DNA from: CAIWXH01 sp964555675
GTDB lineage: Bacteria; Chloroflexota; Chloroflexia; Chloroflexales; Chloroflexaceae
Reading direction: 5' to 3'
DNA length: 20,317 nt
Assembly (NCBI GenBank): GCA_964555675.1
Contig: CAZKTU010000108.1
Coordinates: 1 to 20,317, forward strand
This document shows positions 1 through 7,992 of the stretch, piece by piece. The notes beneath the pieces were generated by a model. That model did no database searches, was not told the origin of the DNA, and was given only the letters and a program-made list of their open reading frames with translations. Position 1 is the first letter of the stretch. Each line of letters opens with the position of its first letter. Position numbers and translations under genes: made by a program.

Positions 1-758
1 GTGATCAGCTGGGGCAGCCCGCTGCCCAGGCCCTCGAGCTGGGTGTTGAGCTGATCGAAGTACTGCTGCAGCAGGTCGCGGAAGTGCTGGCGCACCCAGG
101 GGTAGGCCTCGAACTCGAAGGCGTGGGTGGCCTCGTGCAGGGCGATCCAGAGGCGGAAGTCCTCGTCGTTGAGGCCTAACTGACCCTGGACGCGGCCGAT
201 GTTGGGCTCGACGAAGTAGAGCGCCCCGCGCGCGGCCGGGTCGGGCGAGAGCAGGCTCAGGTCGTACTGGCCGAGCACGCGGCGGGCCAGGAAGCCCAAC
301 AGGACGCCCATCTGGGCGCCGAGGATCTTGCCATTCAGCTCGCCGAGCAGCAGGGCGGCCGCGTTGCGCGAGCCGTTGCGCTCGTAGATCTCCTCGATCG
401 GGCGGAAGAGCTGCTCGAACGAGGTGAAGTTGGCCTCGAGCCACTCGCGACGGTCGTGGACATAGACCCGACTGATCGGCTCGGGCAGCTGCACGCCCAG
501 GTAGTCGGCGATCAGCGGCTCGCTCTGCTTCACCAGGCGCAGGTACTGCTCGCTGCGGAAGGCCCGGTCGTTGATCGGCGCCTGCTCCCACTGCGAGACG
601 CGCAGGGCGGCGGCGCGGGCCTGGCCCCAGTCGATCAGCCGCGTCGGGCGGCGGGGCTCGGTGCGGGCGCGGCTCTCAATATAGTAGCGCGCAGCGGCCC
701 CAGCGACGACCCCCATCAGTAGGATCGTGCCGAGCCGGCGCAGGTCGGTTCTGGCCAC
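1..758 (-). CDS. DUF2342/zincin-like putative zinc metallopeptidase (C-terminus cut by window edge)
   Basis: The 252 visible codons start at a GTG (756-758) with a GGAG-AAAGG purine stretch upstream; an ATG 13 codons in is an alternative. Residues 11-25 are hydrophobic (LGTILLMGVVAGAAA), fitting an N-terminal membrane anchor or uncleaved signal. The key motif is HEATHAFEFEAYPWVR at about 208-223, an HExxH-type zinc site written as HEATH. Together with the preceding EPNIGRVQGQLGL stretch it matches the DUF2342/Zincin_2 family, often labelled coenzyme F420 biosynthesis-associated or putative hydrolase. The true substrate is unknown, and the F420 link is by family name only. The next zinc ligand and the C-terminal half lie outside the window. 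The frame stays open to base 3, so there is no sign of damage. Confidence 0.75.
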   Translation of the reverse strand, partial: MARTDLRRLGTILLMGVVAGAAARYYIESRARTEPRRPTRLIDWGQARAAALRVSQWEQAPINDRAFRSEQYLRLVKQSEPLIADYLGVQLPEPISRVYVHDRREWLEANFTSFEQLFRPIEEIYERNGSRNAAALLLGELNGKILGAQMGVLLGFLARRVLGQYDLSLLSPDPAARGALYFVEPNIGRVQGQLGLNDEDFRLWIALHEATHAFEFEAYPWVRQHFRDLLQQYFDQLNTQLEGLGSGLPQLI

Positions 759-804
759 GAAGGTATCCTTTCTCCCAAGAAAAAGTGTAATAGAGGGAGT
801 GTAG

Positions 805-823
805 CACGCCCTAGGGCGGCGTG
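805..823 (-). terminator. Short GC-rich hairpin after the HNH gene
   Basis: CACGCC (805-810) pairs with GGCGTG (818-823) around a 7-nt loop. It lies 9 bases beyond the HNH stop codon and 46 bases before the next minus-strand start. On the minus strand a pyrimidine-rich stretch follows after a short delay, so it could end HNH transcription. No immediate T-run is present, so the call is weak. Confidence 0.35.
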
Positions 824-832
824 TCCAACCCA

Positions 833-1090
833 CTACGCCGCCGCTCGAAAATCGATCACCTGTCGCCCCTTCCAGGCGTTGCAGGACCCGCAGAGGGGCT
901 GAATATTCTCGATGCTGTCGCTCGCGCCCGGCAGGCCAATGGGGATCACGTGGTCGCGGGTGAGCGTGATCTCAGGCTCTCGGCGGCCGCAGCGCAGGCA
1001 GCGATAGTCGAAGCGCGCCTTCAGGGCCCGCCACTCGGCCTCGCTGTGGGCGCCGGGGGTGAGGGCGAGGCGGGCGCGGCGGCGGCGCTT
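833..1090 (-). CDS. HNH endonuclease (N-terminus lost in the assembly gap)
   Basis: Reading back from a TAG stop at 833-835, 85 codons stay open until the run of N. The visible protein has the McrA-like HNH layout: CLRC at visible residues 31-34, the DHVIP core at 46-50 (His47 the probable general base), then ENIQPLCGSCNAWKG at 61-75. The two CxxC pairs would form a structural zinc site and the last Asn is the HNH asparagine. The family makes metal-dependent cuts in DNA. It sits alone here, with no methylase, intein, phage or transposase neighbour visible, so its role cannot be assigned. The start codon must lie in or beyond the gap, since the frame cannot be followed across 100 N. Overlapping plus-strand open frames through this stretch are shadows. 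Confidence 0.8.
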   Translation of the reverse strand, partial: KRRRRARLALTPGAHSEAEWRALKARFDYRCLRCGRREPEITLTRDHVIPIGLPGASDSIENIQPLCGSCNAWKGRQVIDFRAAA

Positions 1091-1190
1091 NNNNNNNNNN
1101 NNNNNNNNNNNNNNNNNNNNNNNNNNNNNNNNNNNNNNNNNNNNNNNNNNNNNNNNNNNNNNNNNNNNNNNNNNNNNNNNNNNNNNNNNN
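1091..1190. other. Assembly gap of exactly 100 N
   Basis: One hundred consecutive N. This round number is usually a placeholder for a gap of unknown length, so the true distance between the HNH fragment and the isoaspartyl peptidase gene is not known. The missing part should hold the HNH start and perhaps the upstream promoter elements of both genes. Confidence 0.98.
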
Positions 1191-1252
1191 TACTATCGCC
1201 CGTGGTACAGTAGACGAATGCCCGCCCCCCAATTGATCAGGGACCCACACGC

Positions 1253-2191
1253 ATGCCCATCGCAATGATCGTCCACGGCGGCGCCTGGGCCATGCCCGAC
1301 GAGCAGGTCGAGGCGCATCTGGCCGGCTGCCGCGCCGCCCTCGCCGCGGGCTGGGCCATCCTCGAGTCGGGCGGCAGCGCCCTCGCCGCCTGCGAGGCGG
1401 CGGTCCGCCTCATGGAGGACGACCCCATCTTCGACGCCGGCACCGGCTCGGTGCTGACCAGCGAGGGCGGGGTCGAGCTCGACGCCGCGCTGATGGACGG
1501 GAGCACTCTGCGCTACGGCGCCGTAGCCAACCTACGGCGGGTGCGCAACCCGATCAGCCTGGCCCGACGCGTCCTCGACGGCCCCGGCACCTTCCTGGCC
1601 GGCGAGGGGGCCGAGCAGTTCGCGGTCGCCTCTGGCATGGCCCTCTGCGAGAACGACGAGCTGGTCGTCGAGCGCGAGCGCAAGCTCTGGGAGGAGTGGC
1701 GCGCGGGGCAGGCCAGCGGCGTTCAGTACGGGGCGCCCGCCGGCGAGCAAGAGCAGGGCCCCCCGAGCGCCCATGCGGTCGGCGGCCACGACACCGTGGG
1801 CGCGATCGCCCTCGACAGCTCAGGCAACCTGGTGGCCGCCAACTCGACGGGCGGCACGCCCTTCAAGCTACCGGGCCGGATCGGCGACACGCCCCTGGTG
1901 GGCTGCGGCCTCTACGCCGACGCCCAGGTCGGCGCGGCGGTCTGCACCGGCTGGGGCGAGTCGATCGTGCGCGTGGCCCTGGCCCGGCGGGCCGTCGAGC
2001 TGCTCGAGCGGGGCCTGCCACCCCAATCCTCGGCCGAGGTGGCCATCCGCACCCTGGCCCGCAGCGTGGCGGGCGGCAGCGGCGGCTGCATCCTCCTCAC
2101 CCCCGCCGGCCGCATCGGCCTGGCCTGGAACACCCGCCGCATGGCCTACGCCTACAGGCAAGAGGGCGGCGAGGCGACCTGGGGCTGCTAG
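1253..2191 (+). CDS. Isoaspartyl peptidase / L-asparaginase, Ntn-hydrolase family (312 aa)
   Basis: The family is made as a precursor that cuts itself before a threonine, which then becomes the N-terminal nucleophile. It hydrolyses isoaspartyl dipeptides and/or L-asparagine in the cytoplasm. Seen here: the N-terminal IVHGGAWAM motif (6-14), DAGTGSVLTSEGGVELDAALMDG (61-83), the autocleavage and nucleophile site GGHD/TVGAIALD with Thr181, NSTGG (197-201), the substrate-binding GRIGDTPLVGCGLYAD (208-223), and CTGWGE (231-236). The length is normal for the family. The ATG at 1253 directly precedes the conserved HGGAW strand and has a weak AGGGA about ten bases upstream. Its promoter cannot be judged because the assembly gap ends 62 bases upstream. 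It converges with the histidine kinase gene. Whether peptidase or asparaginase activity dominates cannot be told from sequence. Confidence 0.93.
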   Translation: MPIAMIVHGGAWAMPDEQVEAHLAGCRAALAAGWAILESGGSALAACEAAVRLMEDDPIFDAGTGSVLTSEGGVELDAALMDGSTLRYGAVANLRRVRNPISLARRVLDGPGTFLAGEGAEQFAVASGMALCENDELVVERERKLWEEWRAGQASGVQYGAPAGEQEQGPPSAHAVGGHDTVGAIALDSSGNLVAANSTGGTPFKLPGRIGDTPLVGCGLYADAQVGAAVCTGWGESIVRVALARRAVELLERGLPPQSSAEVAIRTLARSVAGGSGGCILLTPAGRIGLAWNTRRMAYAYRQEGGEATWGC

Positions 2192-2194
2192 CTG

Positions 2195-2208
2195 CGGGGC
2201 TTGCCCCG
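2195..2208. terminator. Small hairpin between convergent genes
   Basis: CGGGGCTTGCCCCG forms a 5-bp GC stem with a CTTG tetraloop, or 6 bp with a 2-nt loop. It lies in the 37-base spacer between the ends of the isoaspartyl peptidase and kinase genes, so it could serve both strands. There is no T-tract on either side, so an intrinsic terminator is only possible. Confidence 0.3.
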
Positions 2209-2228
2209 GTAAACCGTGCCCCGTGGGC

Positions 2229-4397
2229 CTACGCCCCGCGGCGTGCCAGCTCGGCGCCGGGGATGGGCAGCGTGAAGTAGAAGCGCGAGCCCTTGCCCAG
2301 CTCGCTCTCGGCCCAGATCCGGCCGCCGTGCAGCTCGACCAGGGCCTTGGTGATGCTCAGGCCCAGCCCGGTGCCGCCGATGCGCCGCGTGTTCGTATTG
2401 TCCACGCGGTAGAAGCGCTCCCAGATCCGCGGCAGGTCCTCAGGGGCGATGCCGATGCCCTGGTCGTGGACGGCCACGCGCACCCAGCGGCCCCGGGGGT
2501 GGTCGGCCGGCAGGTCCGCGGCCTGGGCCTCCTTGATCTCCAGGGTGATATGGCCGCCGCTCGGGCTATACTTGATCGCGTTGGTCAGCAGATTGAAGAT
2601 CACCTGCTTCACCTTATCGCGGTCGATATACACCGGCGGCAGGCTCTGGGGCACTGCCAGCAGCATACGGTGGCGGGCCAGCTGCGTATTGAGCTGGGTG
2701 GTCAGCTCGGCGACAATACTGTTGAGCGAGGTGAGCCACTGGTTCAGCTTCACCTTGCCCGCCTCGATCCGCGAGACGCTCAGCAGGTCCTCGACCAGCT
2801 GCGAGAGCCGGCTGGCCTCGGTGTAGACCGTATTGGTGAACTGCAGGCGTTCGGGGGGGCTGAACTCGCGGTTGAGCAGCAGCTCGGTGTAGCCCAGGAT
2901 CGAGGTCAGGGGCGTGCGCAGCTCGTGGCTCACGGTCGAGACGAACTCGTTCTTCACCCGGTCGGCCTCGCCCTCGCGGGTCACATCGGTGACGGCCCAG
3001 AGGCGCCCGGTGATCTGGCTCTGGCTATCGCGGGTGGGCAGCGAGAGGATCTGCAGCTCCTGGGTCGGGTTGACCAGGCGCACGCGCTGGCTCTGCGGCT
3101 CGGCGGGCGAGCGCTGGCCGCTGGTGCAGAACTCGGTCAGCCGTAGGGGGTCCTGGAGGCGCGGCAGCAGGATCTCGACCAGGTCGAGGCTCACGTGGAA
3201 CGGGGCCCGACCGTGCTGGCCGTTGAGGCCCCACAGGTTGGCCCAGGCCGGGTTGGCCCGCAGCACCTTGCCGTTGCCGTCGAGCAGGGCCAGGCCGGTC
3301 GGCAGGTTGGCGAAGACCTGGCCCAGATAGTTGGCGCTCTCCAGGGCCTCCTGGTAGTGGACGGCCCGACTGAGGGGGTGGGCGGCCCTGGCGCAGATCG
3401 CGCGCACGAAGGTGAGCTCCTCCTCGCCGAAGGCGTTGGAGCGGGCGCTGTCGAGGATGATCACCGCCGCGGCCTGCCCGTCGACCATAATCGGGGCCGC
3501 CAGCTCGGCCCGAGCGCCCGCCCCGGCCGGGGGCAGGTCGGGCTGCAGAGTCACGTCGCGCACCATCAGGGCCCTGCCGGTGCGGGCGGCCTGCCCGGCC
3601 AGCCCGGTCTCCCAGCTCAGGCGCTGGCGGCCCTGGGCGGGCAGGCCGTTCCACAGCTCGGCCGGGTAGCCCTCGGCGATCTGCAGCACCAGCTCGCCGA
3701 GGGTGTGGTCAACCAGGGCCACAGCCCCGGCCTCGGCGCCGGTGCTCTCGAGAGCGCGGCGCAGCAGCAGGCTCAGCAGCTCGTTCAGGCCGAGCATCTC
3801 CTCGAGGCGCTTATCGATCTCGGCGAGCTGCTGCTGGCGCTGGGGGGCCAGGGTCAGGCCGGTGGGGGTCTCGCCGTCGCTAGAGCCGGCGGGGGGGAGC
3901 GGAAGGCGGCGGCCCTCCTGGGCGACGGCGACGGCCAGCTGCGGCAGCAGGGCGGCCACCAGCTCGCTGGCGGCGCCGGCGAGGCTGGCGCCATAGTCGG
4001 CCCGCAGCTCGAGCACGCCCCAGAGGCGCCCGCCCCAGAAGATGGGCGCGCCGAGGTAGGCGGCCTGGGCGACCGGCAGATGGCCGTTGTGCGCCGCCTC
4101 GTTGCTCACCACGATCGTGCGGGTATCGATCCCGCCGCTCAGGGCCACCCGCCGGGTCAGGGCCTCGTCCCAGGGGTAGGGCCAGCCGTCGGCCGAGTAG
4201 AACTGCTGGCGCACGGTGCCAGGCTGGGCCGACTGGAGCCAGCAGGTCAGGCGGGCGTCGCGAAAGCGCACAGCCAGGCGCAGCAGCTCGAAGAGCCGGT
4301 GCAGGCGCTGTTGCAGCGGGCGCTCCTCGTGGAGCAGCCTGGTCGCTTCGGCGAGAAGCGCGAGCGCCTCGCTTGAGTGGTCAGATCGAGCGATCAT
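2229..4397 (-). CDS. Sensor histidine kinase with two GAF-like domains and PAS (722 aa)
   Basis: Soluble multi-domain kinase without transmembrane segments, so it probably senses a cytoplasmic signal. Order: helical start (8-45), degenerate GAF (about 35-162), helical linker rich in Gln/Glu/Leu (183-212), second GAF (about 205-345), PAS (about 352-475), HisKA with VSHELRTPLTSILGY and phospho-acceptor His491, then HATPase_c: N box FNLLTNAIKYSPSGG (Asn606), G1 HDQGIGI (Asp645), F box IWERFYRVD, G2 GGTGLGLSITK (674-684). All catalytic boxes are intact. No receiver or response regulator gene adjoins it, so it is an orphan kinase whose partner lies elsewhere. It has a convincing promoter (TTGACA-16-TACAAT) but a weak ribosome site (AGG close to the ATG). 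It is divergent from methylmalonyl-CoA epimerase. Domain borders are estimates; the signal is unknown. Confidence 0.93.
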   Translation of the reverse strand: MIARSDHSSEALALLAEATRLLHEERPLQQRLHRLFELLRLAVRFRDARLTCWLQSAQPGTVRQQFYSADGWPYPWDEALTRRVALSGGIDTRTIVVSNEAAHNGHLPVAQAAYLGAPIFWGGRLWGVLELRADYGASLAGAASELVAALLPQLAVAVAQEGRRLPLPPAGSSDGETPTGLTLAPQRQQQLAEIDKRLEEMLGLNELLSLLLRRALESTGAEAGAVALVDHTLGELVLQIAEGYPAELWNGLPAQGRQRLSWETGLAGQAARTGRALMVRDVTLQPDLPPAGAGARAELAAPIMVDGQAAAVIILDSARSNAFGEEELTFVRAICARAAHPLSRAVHYQEALESANYLGQVFANLPTGLALLDGNGKVLRANPAWANLWGLNGQHGRAPFHVSLDLVEILLPRLQDPLRLTEFCTSGQRSPAEPQSQRVRLVNPTQELQILSLPTRDSQSQITGRLWAVTDVTREGEADRVKNEFVSTVSHELRTPLTSILGYTELLLNREFSPPERLQFTNTVYTEASRLSQLVEDLLSVSRIEAGKVKLNQWLTSLNSIVAELTTQLNTQLARHRMLLAVPQSLPPVYIDRDKVKQVIFNLLTNAIKYSPSGGHITLEIKEAQAADLPADHPRGRWVRVAVHDQGIGIAPEDLPRIWERFYRVDNTNTRRIGGTGLGLSITKALVELHGGRIWAESELGKGSRFYFTLPIPGAELARRGA

Positions 4398-4441
4398 AGG
4401 GGCCTGGGTAGTGGCGCCGCCTGCCGCGCTTGCGTCTCTGT

Positions 4442-4469
4442 ATTGTACCGTCCCGCGGCCCTATGTCAA
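4442..4469 (-). promoter_or_regulatory. Sigma70-type promoter of the GAF-PAS histidine kinase
   Basis: On the minus strand a perfect TTGACA (-35, bases 4464-4469) is followed after 16 bases by TACAAT (-10, bases 4442-4447; 5 of 6 matches). Transcription would begin near 4435, leaving a leader of about 40 nt before the ATG at 4397. In such GC-rich DNA this match is unlikely by chance. Confidence 0.65.
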
Positions 4470-4493
4470 AGCTGTTCCTCGGCGCGGTATAAT
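4463..4493 (+). promoter_or_regulatory. Promoter of methylmalonyl-CoA epimerase
   Basis: A perfect TATAAT lies at 4488-4493, with a 4-of-6 -35 match ATGTCA at 4463-4468 after a long 19-base spacer. The -35 occupies the same bases as the -35 of the divergent kinase promoter. Expected start near 4500, giving a leader of about 37 nt with the strong AAGGAGG ribosome site at its end. Confidence 0.5.
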
Positions 4494-4536
4494 GGGGCGA
4501 CCATGAGGGCATCCGCTCCAGCCATAAGGAGGGTTT

Positions 4537-4947
4537 ATGTTCTCGATCGTTGACCATATCGGCTTCGCCGTGAAGGACGTCGAGGAGTCCATCGCCTTCT
4601 ACACCCAGGCCTTCGGGATCAGCGAGTGGGAGCGGATCAGCCTGCCCGAGCGGCACATGGCCGTCGGCGTCGCCCGCCTCGGCGACACCCTGCTCGAGTT
4701 GATCGCCCCGACCTCCGAGGAGGCGGCCTTCGCCAAATTTCTGCACGAGAAGGGCCCGGGCGTCCATCATATCGCCTACAGGGTCGACGACATCGCCGCC
4801 GCCCTCGCCGAGCTGCAGGCCGCGGGCGTGCCCCTGATCGACAAGGTACCGCGGCCCGGCATCCACAATACGCTGATCGCCTTCGTCCACCCCAAGGCCG
4901 GCGCCCAGGGCGTGCTCGTCGAGCTCGTCCAGCACCAGGGCCACTAG
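4537..4947 (+). CDS. mce: Methylmalonyl-CoA epimerase (136 aa)
   Basis: Interconverts the (R) and (S) forms of methylmalonyl-CoA, linking propionyl-CoA carboxylation to the B12-dependent mutase. In phototrophic Chloroflexia it also serves the 3-hydroxypropionate bicycle. The protein is two tandem vicinal-oxygen-chelate (glyoxalase-fold) half repeats: VDHIGFAVKDVEESIAFY at 5-22 and GVHHIAYRVDDIAAAL at 75-90. Probable metal ligands by family pattern are His7, Glu54 (TLLELI), His78 and Glu129 (GVLVEL); the active-site DKVPRPG loop (102-108) is present. Length is typical of bacterial epimerases. The ATG has an excellent AAGGAGG seven bases upstream. No mutase or carboxylase gene is adjacent, so the pathway partners are elsewhere. 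Other VOC enzymes are possible, but the HHIAYRVDDI and IHNTLIAFVHPK patterns favour this assignment. Confidence 0.88.
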   Translation: MFSIVDHIGFAVKDVEESIAFYTQAFGISEWERISLPERHMAVGVARLGDTLLELIAPTSEEAAFAKFLHEKGPGVHHIAYRVDDIAAALAELQAAGVPLIDKVPRPGIHNTLIAFVHPKAGAQGVLVELVQHQGH

Positions 4948-4983
4948 GGGTCGCTTACCGCCGGCGGCGCCGTTCCGGGGAAG

Positions 4984-5006
4984 CTGGAGAGGCCTGGCCT
5001 CTCCAG
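4984..5006. repeat. Perfect 10-bp inverted repeat with 3-nt loop
   Basis: The left arm CTGGAGAGGC (4984-4993), loop CTG and right arm GCCTCTCCAG (4997-5006) form a perfect stem 37 bases after the epimerase stop codon. It could end epimerase transcription, but no T-run follows. It is the first of four 3-nt-loop hairpins in this spacer. Confidence 0.7.
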
Positions 5007-5040
5007 ACCTTCAGCGTTCGCCGCCCGGCCCGCTGTTAGG

Positions 5041-5055
5041 CAAGGTTTCACCTTG
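5041..5055. repeat. Perfect 6-bp inverted repeat with 3-nt loop
   Basis: CAAGGT-TTC-ACCTTG, the second hairpin of the spacer. The flanking text (GTTAGG before, GCGGCGCTTTGCTTTACC after) is less GC-rich than nearby genes. Confidence 0.6.
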
Positions 5056-5086
5056 CGGCGCTTTGCTTTACCGTTTTGCGGGAGGC

Positions 5087-5107
5087 GTGGAGGGCTCGGC
5101 CCTCCAC
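5087..5107. repeat. Perfect 9-bp inverted repeat with 3-nt loop
   Basis: GTGGAGGGC (5087-5095), loop TCG, GCCCTCCAC (5099-5107). Its core GGAGGGC-n3-GCCCTCC recurs in the atpA-atpG spacer hairpin at 10874-10898, which suggests a dispersed element rather than a one-off terminator. Confidence 0.65.
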
Positions 5108-5137
5108 ATCCAACCGTCGCGGGTAGCGGCGAAGAGC

Positions 5138-5150
5138 GTAACTCGGTTAC
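5138..5150. repeat. Short 5-bp inverted repeat with 3-nt loop upstream of the DinB fusion gene
   Basis: GTAAC-TCG-GTTAC lies 36 bases before the ATG at 5186, close to where a promoter or operator would sit. A weak -10-like TATCTT is at 5157-5162, with no convincing -35. It may be an operator half-site pair; the stem alone is weak. Confidence 0.35.
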
Positions 5151-5185
5151 GAACCTTATCTTAGCATCGCTCTGGAGAAGCAGCT

Positions 5186-6181
5186 ATGTCCCTTGACGAG
5201 CAAGAGTACCGCCGCCTGCTCTGCAGCATGAGCCTCGGCTATACGGCCTACCACGTGTGGGCGGCCCAGGCCCGCCGCGAGCGGCGCTACAATATCGCCC
5301 GCCTGCTCGAGGCCTCGAGCAACGTCAAGCGTATCCGCGCCGAGCGGGCCTTCCGCTCACTGGGCGAGGTCGGCAAGACCGCCGCCAATATCGAGCGGGC
5401 CCTCGCCGGCCTCGAGCCCGAGACCGTCGCCACCGGCCCCGTCACCGGCACCGGGGTGCTCTCACGCGACCTGATGAGCCGCGCCGCCCACGCCCTGGCC
5501 GAGTCGCGCGATCTCACCGCCGAGGAGATCGGCGACCTGTATGTCTGCAGCACTTGCGGCGAGCTGATGGAGGGCGCCCCGGTCGAGTGCCAGATCTGCG
5601 GCACCGTCCGCGAGGGCTTCCTCAGCTTCCGCGCCGCTGAGGCCATGGGCACCCTGGGACCCCACACGATCATGAAGCGCCTCGAGCAGGCCCCCGCCAC
5701 GCTCCAGGCCCTCGTGGCCGACCTCGATGACGCGCTACTGGCCCGCAGGGTCGGGGTGATCAGCCTGAAAGAGCTGGTCGGCCACCTCGCCGACATGGAC
5801 GTGGTCTTTCGTGAGCGGGCCTGGCTGATCCTCGAGACCGAGGTCCCGCGCCTGCCGAGCGCCCACCCGCCCACCCTGGCCAAGGCCGCGCTCTACCGAG
5901 ACTACCCGATCGGCGACCTGCTCGACAGCTTTCAGGCCAGCCGGCAGCAGACCCTGGGCCTGCTCAGGGGCCTGACGGCGGCGGCCTGGCACCGCACCGG
6001 CTACCATGTGGTCTTCGGCACCATCCCCCTGACTCATCAGGGCAACTGGGTGGTCGACCACGAGAAGGGCCACCTGATCGAGATGGCCCAGATCCGCCAC
6101 GACCTGCTGGCCGAGCGTGCCGAGAACCGGCCGATCGCGCTGCGCGACAGCCTCGTTCCCGAGATTCTCGAAGGCGAATAG
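5186..6181 (+). CDS. Rubrerythrin-like/rubredoxin region fused to a DinB-like domain (331 aa)
   Basis: Residues 5-72 resemble the first helix pair of rubrerythrin in length and pattern. Residues 119-144 form a rubredoxin-type metal knuckle, YVCSTCGELMEGAPVECQICG, with cysteines 121, 124, 135 and 138, which would bind one Fe or Zn. The ExxH and Glu ligands of the rubrerythrin diiron centre are not found in the first 120 residues, so the ferritin-like part is probably not a peroxidase. Residues 165-315 look like a DinB-type four-helix bundle with a plausible metal triad: His200 (LVGHLAD) and His292/His296 (DHEKGHLIEM). The function is unknown; a redox-sensing or thiol-dependent role is only a guess. 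ATG with GGAGAAG eight bases upstream. It is monocistronic and converges with the methyltransferase gene seven bases away. Confidence 0.72.
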   Translation: MSLDEQEYRRLLCSMSLGYTAYHVWAAQARRERRYNIARLLEASSNVKRIRAERAFRSLGEVGKTAANIERALAGLEPETVATGPVTGTGVLSRDLMSRAAHALAESRDLTAEEIGDLYVCSTCGELMEGAPVECQICGTVREGFLSFRAAEAMGTLGPHTIMKRLEQAPATLQALVADLDDALLARRVGVISLKELVGHLADMDVVFRERAWLILETEVPRLPSAHPPTLAKAALYRDYPIGDLLDSFQASRQQTLGLLRGLTAAAWHRTGYHVVFGTIPLTHQGNWVVDHEKGHLIEMAQIRHDLLAERAENRPIALRDSLVPEILEGE

Positions 6182-6188
6182 ATAATAA

Positions 6189-6886
6189 CTACACGTAGCT
6201 GCGGCCCAGGAGGCGCCGGCCGAGCTTGCGCACGTTGGTGCGGGCGAGGCGGCCCACCAGGGCGAAGAAGAAGAGGCCGATCAGGCCGAGCGGGCCGCGC
6301 CGGGGGCGGGCCAACTCGCGCAGGGCGGCGGGGTCCTTGAGCGGCAGGGGCGAGCTATCGCGCACCTCGACCTTCAGCTCGCCGCTGCGCCACTCGCGCT
6401 CGATCCAGAACAGGTCGGGCATGCTGCGCTGGAAGAAGTAGTAGGCCGAGTTATACTCGTAGAGGTAGTCGAACAGCTCGCCGAAGGGCTCGCCCTGCTC
6501 TTTGGGGTGCAGCACCAGCGTGTCGCCCACCAGGTTGACATACCAGCGGTGGAACGACCAGTGGAACATGCGCTCGGCAATCTCCGAGGGGCTCTGGATG
6601 TAGCCGGCGGCGCAGGTGCGCTGCAGCTCGTCGGCGAACTGGGCCGGGTCATCCATGTGCTCGAGGATGTGCGAGCAGATCGCGTAGGCGAAGGCGCCGT
6701 CCTTGAAGGGCAGGTGGTGGGCGTCGGCGACCACGAAGGGCCGGTCGACCACCAGGTCGCCGCCCCGCTCGCGATTATCCGAGCCGAGGAAGCGGTCGAC
6801 CAGCACATTCGAGCGCGGGTTCGGGTTATCGCCGCTGCCGATCTCGAGGACGAGCCCCGCCTGCGGCGGGTTCAGCTTCTGTTTCA

Positions 6887-6887
<1 letters not shown>
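6189..6887 (-). CDS. Class I SAM-dependent methyltransferase, Methyltransf_11-like (232 aa)
   Basis: The SAM-binding motif I is VLEIGSGDNPNPRSNVLVD (13-31); the post-motif region has VVADAHHLPFKDGAFAYAICSHILEHMDDP, typical of type 11 methyltransferases (the ADAxxLPFxDxxFD/A...xxHILEH pattern). The residues after it are unusual: a Trp/Tyr/Phe-rich middle (FHWSFHRWYVNL, YLYEYNSAYYFF) and a basic C-terminus with a short hydrophobic stretch (GLIGLFFFALVGRLA, about 200-214) that may touch the membrane. The substrate is unknown. The ATG overlaps the mreB stop (TGATG, sharing base 6887), implying translational coupling and shared transcription with mreB. A role in envelope or glycan chemistry is an inference from that pairing only. 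Confidence 0.8.
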
Positions 6888-7897
<1,010 letters not shown>

Positions 7898-7933
7898 ACC
7901 ATCCCCTGGAATGTCAGGTCAAAAGCGCTCGCC

Positions 7934-7939
7934 ATTATA
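7934..7939 (-). promoter_or_regulatory. -10 box of the mreB promoter
   Basis: A perfect TATAAT on the minus strand, preceded by an A-rich GGTAAAAAATCGTC tract, stands 37 bases before the mreB ATG. No good -35 is found at 16-18 bases; the A-tract could act as an UP-like element or the promoter may need an activator. Confidence 0.5.
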
Positions 7940-7992
7940 GACGATTTTTTACCGTCTGCCGCCGGCCCGCGGCCCTGCCCGCTGACAATTTG

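Noticed and set aside
1773..3146. 457-codon plus-strand open frame across the end of the peptidase gene and the kinase gene
   Set aside because: It overlaps two well-supported genes on both strands; the Ala/Pro/Arg-rich start and Gln/Asp/Val-rich end are frame shadows.
3195..4376. 393-codon plus-strand open frame opposite the sensor kinase
   Set aside because: Antisense shadow of an intact GAF-GAF-PAS kinase; low-complexity Gly/Gln/Val/Leu composition.
4381..4944. 187-codon minus-strand open frame opposite the epimerase
   Set aside because: It covers the epimerase gene and the divergent promoter region; the protein has no recognisable domain.
4948..5185. Hairpin-rich spacer considered as a tRNA or a structured small RNA gene
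   Set aside because: No cloverleaf, CCA end, T-loop or anticodon arm could be drawn, and there is no promoter plus terminator pair defining a small RNA; described as hairpin repeats instead.
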